Source: Candidatus Gastranaerophilales bacterium
GTDB lineage: Bacteria; Cyanobacteriota; Vampirovibrionia; Gastranaerophilales; Gastranaerophilaceae
Length of the DNA stretch: 64,000 nt
NCBI GenBank assembly: GCA_944325635.1
Contig: CALVBD010000001.1
Span: 186,001-250,000 of the forward strand
Direction: 5' to 3'
The translations under genes were made by a program, and so were the position numbers. This document shows positions 57,574-64,000 of this stretch, in pieces. Numbering within the stretch: position 1 is the first letter of the stretch; each line of letters opens with the position of its first letter. Below the pieces are notes generated by a model. That model was given only the letters and a program-made list of their open reading frames with translations. It searched no databases and had not been told where the DNA came from.

Positions 57574-57741
57574 CACCGGCCGTATGTTTTCGTGCTGAAA
57601 TTGCGGCAGGCTAGTGAAGCAGAGCCGGACCAGAAGGCGCTATACCAGCTTTCTTGAAAGATTGGCTCGTTGAACCGGAATGCGTAAGGGTTTCAGGTTT
57701 CAATCTTCACAAAATGATGTTACTAAATAAAGGAGAAAACA
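57574..57741 (+). other. Long rpsL leader, possible autoregulatory RNA
   Basis: About 165 nt of unusually GC-rich leader between the promoter and rpsL (GGCAGGCTAGTGAAGCAGAG; CCGGACCAGAAGGCGC; TTGGCTCGTTGAACCGG). Several short complementary segments (GAAACC/GGTTTC types, CCGG pairs) suggest folding. The first ribosomal protein genes of operons often have such leaders; no specific family is recognised. AAAGGAG precedes the ATG. Confidence 0.4.
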
Positions 57742-58128
57742 ATGCCTACAATTAACCAGCTTGTACGTCAAGAACGTAAAAAGCTTACTGACAAAACAAA
57801 ATCTCCTGCTTTGATGGATTGTCCTCAAAGACGTGGAGTTTGCACAAGGGTTTACACTACAACCCCTAAAAAACCTAACTCAGCTTTAAGAAAAGTTGCA
57901 AGGGTTCGTTTAACTAACGGTTTTGAAGTTACTTCATATATTCCGGGTATCGGCCACAACCTTCAGGAACACAGTGTTGTTCTGATAAGAGGCGGCAGGG
58001 TAAAAGACCTTCCGGGTGTTCGTTACCACATTATCCGCGGTACTTTAGATACTGCTGGTGTTGCCAACCGTGCACAGAGCAGATCTAAATACGGCGCTAA
58101 GAAAAATGCTAAAGGAGGGAAGAAATAA
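57742..58128 (+). CDS. rpsL: 30S ribosomal protein S12
   Basis: 128 aa: [51 protein letters not shown] (S12 signature) and [17 protein letters not shown]. The Lys residues at the two classical streptomycin sites (PKKPNS and RVKDLP) are present, i.e. wild-type. The stop overlaps the rpsG ATG (TAATG). Confidence 0.98.
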   Translation: MPTINQLVRQERKKLTDKTKSPALMDCPQRRGVCTRVYTTTPKKPNSALRKVARVRLTNGFEVTSYIPGIGHNLQEHSVVLIRGGRVKDLPGVRYHIIRGTLDTAGVANRAQSRSKYGAKKNAKGGKK

Positions 58129-58598
58129 TGTCAAGACGTTCTAAACCAGCAAAAAGAATACCTTTAGCAGATCCGGTATACAACAGTGTTGATATATCTA
58201 AATTTATTAACCGTATCATGAGACGCGGTAAAAAATCATTAGCTGAAAAAATCTTCTATGCTACTATGCAGAGAATTGAAGAAAGAACTAACGAAAAAGC
58301 TATGGACATTTTCCAGAAAGCGCTTACTAATGCTACTCCATTACTTGAAGTTAAAGCAAGACGTATCGGCGGTTCTACTTATCAGGTGCCGATTGAAGTT
58401 AAAGCAGACAGAGGCTTTGCTCTCGCTTCTTCATGGTTAATCGAAGCTGCTAAAAAACGCAGCGGAAAATCGTTTATCGATAAATTGACTAACGAATTAA
58501 TCGACGCTTCAAACGGTTCGGGTTCTGCTTGCAAAAAGCGTGAAGATACCCACAAAATGGCTGAAGCTAACAAAGCTTTTGCTCATTACAGATATTAA
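58128..58598 (+). CDS. rpsG: 30S ribosomal protein S7
   Basis: 156 aa: [20 protein letters not shown] (typical MSRR start), FINRIMRRGKKSLAEKIFYATM (S7 signature region), KARRIGGSTYQVPIEV and HKMAEANKAFAHYRY. A terminator follows instead of fusA and tuf. Confidence 0.98.
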   Translation: MSRRSKPAKRIPLADPVYNSVDISKFINRIMRRGKKSLAEKIFYATMQRIEERTNEKAMDIFQKALTNATPLLEVKARRIGGSTYQVPIEVKADRGFALASSWLIEAAKKRSGKSFIDKLTNELIDASNGSGSACKKREDTHKMAEANKAFAHYRY

Positions 58599-58615
58599 TT
58601 TTATTATTAATATAT

Positions 58616-58646
58616 AAAAATCCCGTCAATTTTGGCGGGATTTTTT
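58616..58646 (+). terminator. rpsL-rpsG terminator
   Basis: AATCCCG/CGGGATT stem followed by a T-run, about 20 nt after the rpsG stop; its A-run side can also serve the convergent gene at 58651. Confidence 0.9.
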
Positions 58647-58650
58647 GTTA

Positions 58651-60246
58651 TTAGAGTTTTTCTGCATCTTTTTCAGGTGATGATGTCGTTTTAATTCCAT
58701 ATGTTTTTTCTAATGCAGACTGTACAGATGGATTTATTACGTTTGGAGAACACTGGAATAAATAAACATTTTTAGCGCCTTTATTTTTTAGCGATATAAT
58801 TTTTGAAATAGAACCAACATCGCACTTTGTTAGGAAAAAGCTTATTCTGGAAGAATTAATTTTGATTTTTTTAAATAATTCCATCAAGATATTGTACATC
58901 AACGGAAGATTATTAACGAGATGAATTTTTAAGATATTCCGGTAGTCAAATGCATAAGAAAAACTTATCACATAAGATTTTTCAGGTAAATGTTTAAAAA
59001 GGCTTTTAAAGTACATTTCTTGCTGTTTAGAGTAATTTGAAATTCCTACAATTATAAGTCTCTCTATTTCTTTATTATTGAATTTCCGGGCAATTTCATC
59101 CAATCTCTTAAAAAGCTCTGATTCATTATATCCTACCAGCTCATCGTCTCTTTTCTGTCCTTTTGCAAACCCTTTTGCTTCAAGAGCAGAATTAATGAGC
59201 GGTTTAAAGTCATTATTAACGATTTGTATAACGCCTTTTGGCTTAAAAATTTCTGTGGAAAACAATCTTCCGCGGTATAAATATTCAAGATTCTGGGATG
59301 AGTTTCTTGTAAGAAGGATAGCACCTGGAAATGTTGCAAAATCAAGTATACAGTTTTCTGCACAGGTTCCGTAATGACCTTTTAGCTGTTCGAATTTTTT
59401 AAAATTTTCAAATATATGTGCGACAAGCAAATCTCCATGTGTATATATATCAATTGTGTGATTTTCTGTATCACTTAAAAGCTTATATAATTCATCAAGA
59501 GATCCGCCGGAGACAAGTATTGCTTTACCAGCCGAGGTTGAATGTGAAACTGAAGTTTCTGAGATATTCCCATATAGTTTTTTCTCTTCTTTTGCTATTT
59601 TTTGTAATATTATTTCATCACAAATTGCTAAATCATTTATTTGTTTTTTGACTTTAAGCATGTAAAATCTTCCTGCATTTAAGATATCAAGACCTTTCAA
59701 AACAGCAATTTCTAAGTCCTGACACTCATAAGAATAATCTTTTAGTATAACAAGATTTGATGATACTGATTTTAAAACACTCAAAAGAATTTCGTACATG
59801 TTTCGCTGGGACGCAGACATCTTATTATACTTATTAAGAAAAAGTTTTTCCCCCTGCGCAATAATGGACGACAGAGTCATTTGAGGATTAATATCCAGGC
59901 CTGACTTAAGTTCTTCGCAGGCAGTATTTCTTTCCTTGCATGCTTGAAGATATTGACGCTTAGTCTTAACCAGGAACGCATATTGTTTACTAACAAGCCC
60001 AAGAAGCTGTTCATCACTATAGTCTGTGGTAGAAATTAATGTAGAGAGACTTTCAACAATATTTGAACTTATTTGTGAAATATTCTGACCAAATGTATTT
60101 AATTTTAATGCATAATGAGAAAGCTGTTTAAGGAATATAATCAACACTTCTTGCAAGGAAGAAATTTTCGGAGCTATTGAACAAGTTCCGCGTGCATTAC
60201 ATTCATTATATTCAGAGCCTTCATCTTTGTAATAATTATAAAACAT
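58651..60246 (-). CDS. Degenerate hybrid-cluster (Hcp/prismane-like) protein
   Basis: 531 aa, close to the ~550 of Hcp. The second half aligns block by block with hydroxylamine reductase Hcp: ILVSGGSLDELYKLL, DIYTHGDLLVAHIFENFKKF, GHYGTCAENCILDFATFPGAILLTRNS, RGRLFSTEIFKPKGV, KNKGAKNVYLFQCSPNVINPSV. Yet every expected hybrid-cluster Cys is changed: TxNC is TRNS, GGCDGAR is VGISNYS, LACGKYR is FSYAFDYR, and the GQCND position has no Cys. The N-terminal CxxC...C cluster motif is reduced to two Cys (CNARGTC). Probably a non-catalytic relative with a new role. Eight bases after the glutaredoxin gene. Confidence 0.75.
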   Translation of the reverse strand: MFYNYYKDEGSEYNECNARGTCSIAPKISSLQEVLIIFLKQLSHYALKLNTFGQNISQISSNIVESLSTLISTTDYSDEQLLGLVSKQYAFLVKTKRQYLQACKERNTACEELKSGLDINPQMTLSSIIAQGEKLFLNKYNKMSASQRNMYEILLSVLKSVSSNLVILKDYSYECQDLEIAVLKGLDILNAGRFYMLKVKKQINDLAICDEIILQKIAKEEKKLYGNISETSVSHSTSAGKAILVSGGSLDELYKLLSDTENHTIDIYTHGDLLVAHIFENFKKFEQLKGHYGTCAENCILDFATFPGAILLTRNSSQNLEYLYRGRLFSTEIFKPKGVIQIVNNDFKPLINSALEAKGFAKGQKRDDELVGYNESELFKRLDEIARKFNNKEIERLIIVGISNYSKQQEMYFKSLFKHLPEKSYVISFSYAFDYRNILKIHLVNNLPLMYNILMELFKKIKINSSRISFFLTKCDVGSISKIISLKNKGAKNVYLFQCSPNVINPSVQSALEKTYGIKTTSSPEKDAEKL

Positions 60247-60254
60247 ACTAATAC

Positions 60255-60497
60255 CTATATTGCTAAATTATACTTTGTTCTGATATAATCAATGATTACG
60301 TCAGATTCATACATTGACTTTCCATTATCATCATCTGTAAGAAACGGAACTTGTGCCATTCCCCCCAGAGATATTAATTTAGTGTAATTTTTGGTATCAG
60401 TAATATCTTTTCGGTTAAACTCTATTTTATTTGCATCTAAGTAAGAAAGCACCTTTCTGCAATAAGGACAAGTTTCTGAGTAATATAAATCAAGCAT
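60255..60497 (-). CDS. Glutaredoxin
   Basis: 80 aa: LYYSETCPYCRKVLSYLDANKI with the dithiol CPYC active site (about 10-13), GGMAQVPFL (cis-Pro) and SMYESDVIIDYI, all typical of GrxC-type glutaredoxins. First gene of a two-gene operon with the degenerate Hcp-like gene, a pairing that hints at redox or NO/nitrosothiol biology. GGAG is upstream of ATG. Confidence 0.93.
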   Translation of the reverse strand: MLDLYYSETCPYCRKVLSYLDANKIEFNRKDITDTKNYTKLISLGGMAQVPFLTDDDNGKSMYESDVIIDYIRTKYNLAI

Positions 60498-60559
60498 GTT
60501 GTTTTCTCCTTTGCAATTATTATATATTTTTATTTAAAAATTAAATCCGTCAGGCGAGA

Positions 60560-60588
60560 TTGCACAAGATTAATTTTTATATTAAACT
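60560..60588 (+). promoter_or_regulatory. wecB promoter, probably leaderless
   Basis: TTGCAC, 17 nt, TAAACT, ending 7 nt before the ATG at 60596. No Shine-Dalgarno between. Confidence 0.55.
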
Positions 60589-60595
60589 TTAAGCT

Positions 60596-61738
60596 ATGGA
60601 TAAGAAAAATATATTGGTAGTCTTTGGGACAAGACCAGAAGTTATAAAACTCGCACCGGTTATTTTGGAAATGAAAAAATTTCCCGAATGCTTTAATGTG
60701 ATAATTTGTAATACAGAACAGCAAAAAGAACTTTCTAACCAGACGCTTGCATATTTTGGTTTAAAGGCTGATATTAATCTCGATGTTATGAAGCCTGATC
60801 AGTCACTTTTAGAGGTTCAGACAAGAATATTGACGGCTCTAAACAGTGTTTACAACAACAATAAAATTGATGCAACGATTGTTCAGGGCGACACAATGAC
60901 TGTTCTTTGCGGAGCATTGGCAAGTTTTTATAACAAAATTCCGGTATTTCATGTCGAAGCAGGTTTACGCTCATACGATATATATGAACCTTTCCCAGAA
61001 GAAGTTATGCGTCAGATGACATCACGTGTTGCTGAACTTCATTTTGCGCCTACAGAAAAAAACAGGCAGGCGCTTTTAAAAGAAAATATACTTGATGAAA
61101 AAATTCATGTTGTAGGTAATACTGTAATTGATGCGCTCTTCTGCCTATCAGAAGAAACACTTTCGAAAGCCGCAAAATTTTTCAAAGAAAAAGACGTTAC
61201 TGTTGATGATAAACTAGTCCTCATAACAGCGCACAGAAGGGAAAATCACGGGGAAAGAATTGATAGGATTATTGCAGCAATTAAGCATTTAGCGGAAAAA
61301 TATTCTGACCATACATTTATTATTCCGGTTCATCCTAACCCGAATGTTAAGAATAAAATTCATGAGCGTCTTGGGCAATATGAGAATATAAAGCTTCTTG
61401 CGCCGCTTGATTATCCATACCTTGTCTACCTTATGAAAAATGCAAAATTAATTCTTACGGATTCAGGAGGTATTCAAGAAGAGGCACCGTCATTTGGATG
61501 CCCGACATTTGTAATGCGTTATGAAACAGAGCGTCAGGAAGGTATTGACGCAGGAGTTTCTACTCTTGTCGGCGCTGATTATGATAAAATCGTTTCTTTA
61601 AGTGAAAAAATTCTTTCGGACTCAAAGGAAAATACTAGACTAAAAGCTTCTAATCCTTATGGCGACGGGACCTCCGCAAAGAAAATTACAAGCATTATAA
61701 AAGAATATTTCAAACCGGCGGCTACTATTATCGAGTAG
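60596..61738 (+). CDS. wecB: UDP-N-acetylglucosamine 2-epimerase (non-hydrolysing)
   Basis: 380 aa GT-B-like fold: VVFGTRPEVIKLAPVILEM (N-terminus), QGDTMTVLCGALASFY, VFHVEAGLRSYDIYEPFPEEVMRQM, TAHRRENHGERI (about 214-225) and LTDSGGIQEEAPSFGCPTFVMRYETERQE, the UDP-binding motif. It makes UDP-ManNAc for envelope polysaccharide or teichoic-acid-like linkage units. Transcribed alone. Confidence 0.95.
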   Translation: MDKKNILVVFGTRPEVIKLAPVILEMKKFPECFNVIICNTEQQKELSNQTLAYFGLKADINLDVMKPDQSLLEVQTRILTALNSVYNNNKIDATIVQGDTMTVLCGALASFYNKIPVFHVEAGLRSYDIYEPFPEEVMRQMTSRVAELHFAPTEKNRQALLKENILDEKIHVVGNTVIDALFCLSEETLSKAAKFFKEKDVTVDDKLVLITAHRRENHGERIDRIIAAIKHLAEKYSDHTFIIPVHPNPNVKNKIHERLGQYENIKLLAPLDYPYLVYLMKNAKLILTDSGGIQEEAPSFGCPTFVMRYETERQEGIDAGVSTLVGADYDKIVSLSEKILSDSKENTRLKASNPYGDGTSAKKITSIIKEYFKPAATIIE

Positions 61739-62023
61739 GGATTGTGCTGCGTCTTTAGGGACATTGCAGGCATACACTCAGCAATCGTAGAGTTGTTATA
61801 TTTGGCAATTCTGAGATTTCGAATAGCTTGAAAACTTGATTCTATTTAGATCAAGTGGAAAAGTAGACACTTTGCCTATTTGCACCTCCCCCCTTTCAAA
61901 TAGGGCGAGAGGATATTATGCTAATTCCCTCCCCTGCTCGGGGAGGGTTAGGGTGGGGAGCAATTAAAAAAATCCGCCTCTAAGTGAAGCGGATGATTAA
62001 GGATTATTTATTTAGGTTCAAAT
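61739..62023. other. Intergenic region downstream of wecB with palindromic repeats
   Basis: No ORF. Contains CACCTCCCCCCTTTCAAATA-type repeat sequence at about 61883, then CCCTCCCC-TGCTC-GGGGAGGG (61927-61947) followed by TTAGGGTGGGGAG; this resembles widespread palindromic intergenic elements and those near 19873 and 41887. The terminator of the SPFH operon is listed separately. Confidence 0.55.
61966..61994 (-). terminator. SPFH operon terminator
   Basis: ATCCGC/GCGGAT stem with an 11-nt loop, T-run on the minus strand, 30 nt after the stop. Confidence 0.8.
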
Positions 62024-62824
62024 TTATCGTTTAAAATTTCCGGTTGACATATTCAAAAAAGGTACTGTATTTCCCATCATATACTGCGGAAGATGTCCGT
62101 CCCATTTTTGAACTGCTTCATATTCAACAAGCGCCTTATTCTGCGTTAAGGCATTTGCCCTTATTGCCATAGATTTCGCTTCTGCCTCAGCTGTGATAAT
62201 TTTTTGTTTTGCTTCTTCCTGAATTTGAACGGTTCTGTTTTTGGCTTTTAATGCATCTTGTTCTGCTGTAACCTTGCTTTCAATTGATTTTTCAAAAACG
62301 CTTGAATAATTTATATCGGTAATCTGAAATCCGGTAACATCAATATATCTTGGTGCAAGCTGTTTTTGAAGTTTGCGGAGAATATCAACAGTTGCAGTTT
62401 CTCTATTTGCAACCAGATCCTGAGCATTCCACTTACCTATAACATCTTTAATAGTACCTTCTGCAACCGGTATAAGCACCATATCAACGTAACCGGTACC
62501 GACTTCTCTATACATGTTATGCGCATTTTGTGGCTGAAGGTTGAAATTTATTACATAAGATATTTTTGCCTGCTGAATGTCTTTTGTGTATAAATCGGTC
62601 TCAATGTAAGTTTTCTGGGTTTTTACATTCATATTTTTAATTTTTGATATAAAAGGTGTTATCAGATGAATTCCTTCCGTATAACTGTGTGGAGAAACTT
62701 TTCCCAGTGTAACTTTAACCCCGCGCTCTCCAACGCCCACTATTGCAATTGGATTACAAATAACTATAAATGCTATAAGAAGTAATATTACAAGCGTTGG
62801 TGTTGCTAAACTTTTCTTATCCAT
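62024..62824 (-). CDS. SPFH / prohibitin-family protein
   Basis: 266 aa from ATG 62824 (MDKKSLATP), with AAAGGA upstream. One N-terminal membrane helix (about 8-28, LVILLLIAFIVICNPIAIVG), the SPFH domain (GERGVKVTLGKVSPHSYTEGIHLITPFI; KDIQQAKISYVINFNLQP; NRETATVDILRKLQKQLAPRYIDVTGFQITDINYS) and an Ala/Glu-rich coiled coil (EAKQKIITAEAEAKSMAIRAN). It forms membrane ring complexes. The same frame runs open upstream to ATG 63016, adding 64 residues with another membrane helix (HIELIFWLLILLLLMLSQF), so a longer form (330 aa) is possible. Confidence 0.85.
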   Translation of the reverse strand: MDKKSLATPTLVILLLIAFIVICNPIAIVGVGERGVKVTLGKVSPHSYTEGIHLITPFISKIKNMNVKTQKTYIETDLYTKDIQQAKISYVINFNLQPQNAHNMYREVGTGYVDMVLIPVAEGTIKDVIGKWNAQDLVANRETATVDILRKLQKQLAPRYIDVTGFQITDINYSSVFEKSIESKVTAEQDALKAKNRTVQIQEEAKQKIITAEAEAKSMAIRANALTQNKALVEYEAVQKWDGHLPQYMMGNTVPFLNMSTGNFKR

Positions 62825-63018
62825 AGTATTTATCCTTTCTTTTATATAATTATTTAATAATGAGCTTTTTGTCCTGATATTCTGTATATCAATAATTTTT
62901 TGAGATGTTTGTTTACGGCGGGATTTATTTTTATATATTTTATTAATTAGCTCTCCAAACTGGCTAAGCATAAGCAATAATAAAATTAGCAGCCAGAAAA
63001 TCAATTCTATATGCATAA

Positions 63019-63210
63019 TCACACCAATCCCAATATAGCAAGCACAACATAAACTGCTACAATAAATATCGCAAGAATTCCAAATCCGCCCAGAATAGCT
63101 TTCCCATGTTTATCATACAGGTTCACATTAAACAGATAGCTGCAAATTATTATAATTATGTTTGTAACAATTACAAGTGCAAGTAATAACAGTAATACTC
63201 TTAATGCCAT
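63019..63210 (-). CDS. Small two-helix membrane protein (63 aa)
   Basis: Two hydrophobic helices (MALRVLLLLLALVIVTN and GGFGILAIFIVAVYVVLAILGLV) joined by a short polar loop NVNLYDKHGKAI. It lies 8 nt after the 215-aa gene and ends inside the start region of the SPFH reading frame (TGA overlapping GTGATTATG), so the three genes form an operon. Not recognised. Confidence 0.65.
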   Translation of the reverse strand: MALRVLLLLLALVIVTNIIIIICSYLFNVNLYDKHGKAILGGFGILAIFIVAVYVVLAILGLV

Positions 63211-63218
63211 CGTTAATC

Positions 63219-63866
63219 CTATCTTTTAGCCGTTCTCTGCAGATGTCTTATGGTATCTGCCCGTCTTATGACATCCTGTACACGCGGATTTTTTATCTTG
63301 TAATCTATACTCGGTATTGTCAAAAGTTCTTTTCTGTAATTCCTATACATCTCAATTTCTCTGTCTCTCATATTTTTCTGGAGAGCCTCAGTTATTTCTT
63401 CCTGCGGGTCATCCTTAATATTCTTACTCATTAAAAAGATACTCGAAATTATTATAAAAGCCAGAGCACTCCATATAAGCATGTTTCTTGATATAGTATC
63501 TGATACAACAATAGGTGAAGATGCCGGTGTATCAAATATTATATTTGAATTTGCAGCGTTTTTGGCATTAATGTGAATTTTTACGGCATTTGCTCCGGCA
63601 TTTTCTACAATAACACTGTTGGCATCAGAAGTATTCCGGTAAAGAGTACTCAAAGAATTTGAGGCGGTTAAACCTTTAATCTCCAGAGTCAGTTTATCTT
63701 TACCGTTTTGAATTCTTTTTACTCCTGCAAGGTTATCAGAGCGAAGTATAATATTATAACCGTTTTCTGCTCCTTCAAGAATAACTGTATTCAAAAAATT
63801 ATCTCCGGCAATTGCAGAGCCTATTGTTAACATAAATATTGTAAGGATTAAAAATAACTTTTTCAT
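63219..63866 (-). CDS. Exported/membrane protein with AMIN-like domain (215 aa)
   Basis: Signal peptide MKKLFLILTIFMLTIGSAIAG (residues 1-21). Residues about 25-110 are beta-rich (NIILRSDNLAGVKRIQNGKD; LTLEIKGLTAS; AVKIHINAKN), resembling an AMIN-type envelope-binding domain. One membrane helix at about 132-150 (LIWSALAFIIISSIFLM) and a basic cytoplasmic tail (EIEMYRNYRKELL). Operon with the small membrane protein and SPFH gene. The domain call is tentative. Confidence 0.65.
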   Translation of the reverse strand: MKKLFLILTIFMLTIGSAIAGDNFLNTVILEGAENGYNIILRSDNLAGVKRIQNGKDKLTLEIKGLTASNSLSTLYRNTSDANSVIVENAGANAVKIHINAKNAANSNIIFDTPASSPIVVSDTISRNMLIWSALAFIIISSIFLMSKNIKDDPQEEITEALQKNMRDREIEMYRNYRKELLTIPSIDYKIKNPRVQDVIRRADTIRHLQRTAKR

Positions 63867-63974
63867 GATTCCTTTCCCTAATCTTCACACTACAAGAATA
63901 TCTGTTTTTATCAATAAAGACATCAATCAAAAGTTTACAATCCCTAAACCGATAGATGTATATTTAATGCAAAA

Positions 63975-63998
63975 GACCTTCGAAACAATTCAAAGGTC
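63975..63998 (-). terminator. Possible terminator at the window edge
   Basis: GACCTT/AAGGTC stem with an A-run on its left, i.e. a T-run on the minus strand; it would end a gene lying beyond the window. Confidence 0.5.
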
Positions 63999-64000
63999 CC

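Noticed and set aside
58651-60246. Active hydroxylamine reductase
   Set aside because: The hybrid-cluster Cys ligands are replaced, so the standard gene name was not given.

Overview
The window is AT-rich bacterial chromosome and most resembles a gut Gastranaerophilales member (class Vampirovibrionia, 'Melainabacteria', the non-photosynthetic relatives of Cyanobacteria). The clues are two pseudopilins with the core FTLAEVLITLGIIGIVAAMT, a Ski2-type helicase and a Tic20-like protein of the sort common in Cyanobacteria, a CsaB-type pyruvyltransferase, and two proteins that open with MG[LM]AASQAR. This assignment comes from remembered family features, not a database search. No prophage, CRISPR array, rRNA operon or intact insertion sequence was seen.

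Layout. 1-10.5 kb: a partial uridine-kinase-like gene, two glycine-rich secreted or envelope-like proteins, isocitrate dehydrogenase, a TMEM43-like membrane protein, serS and a Ski2-like helicase. 10.5-20.5 kb: phosphodiester glycosidase, an rsfS-TPR-Tic20-GNAT cluster, the first MGxAASQAR protein, a GT35 'phosphorylase' without its PLP lysine, a methionine-gamma-lyase-like enzyme and rpiB. 20.5-31.5 kb: tandem membrane-anchored paralogues, recG with a CHASE2 cyclase, an eda-kdgK-csaB operon, an EF-hand protein, and tRNA-Leu with an odd structured leader. 31.6-38.6 kb: patatin, a polytopic membrane protein, the second MGxAASQAR protein, a PLP enzyme and a PilZ protein. 38.8-41.7 kb: a cut-down spc cluster (rpsE-rpmD-rplO-secY). 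42-50 kb: pseudopilins, phosphohexomutase, an orphan ABC permease and flavoproteins. 50-64 kb: MnmD-like methyltransferase, thrB, ferredoxin, radical SAM, leuD, a cut-down str cluster (rpsL-rpsG), glutaredoxin with a degenerate hybrid-cluster protein, wecB, and an SPFH/prohibitin cluster.

The most notable pattern is regulatory. Eight scattered minus-strand genes for lineage-type proteins (glycine zippers, a shared membrane anchor, LysM-like, EF-hand, coiled coil) fall into two promoter classes. Five have a bipartite element, GGCAAT (one GTCAAT) - exactly 15 nt - [TG]ACTTTATATATA, 20-35 nt before the start codon, and a sixth has a degenerate copy at the same spacing. The two MGxAASQAR genes instead have TAAAG - GCCGATA[AT] sites that match the sigma-28/sigma-D (FliA) consensus. 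This looks like an undescribed, coordinately expressed surface or secreted-protein regulon with a flagellar-type sigma branch.

Other points: several genes seem to be read from leaderless mRNAs (a -10 box 6-7 nt before ATG with no Shine-Dalgarno), and three enzyme homologues have lost defining catalytic residues (GT35 phosphorylase, hybrid-cluster protein, histidine phosphatase).
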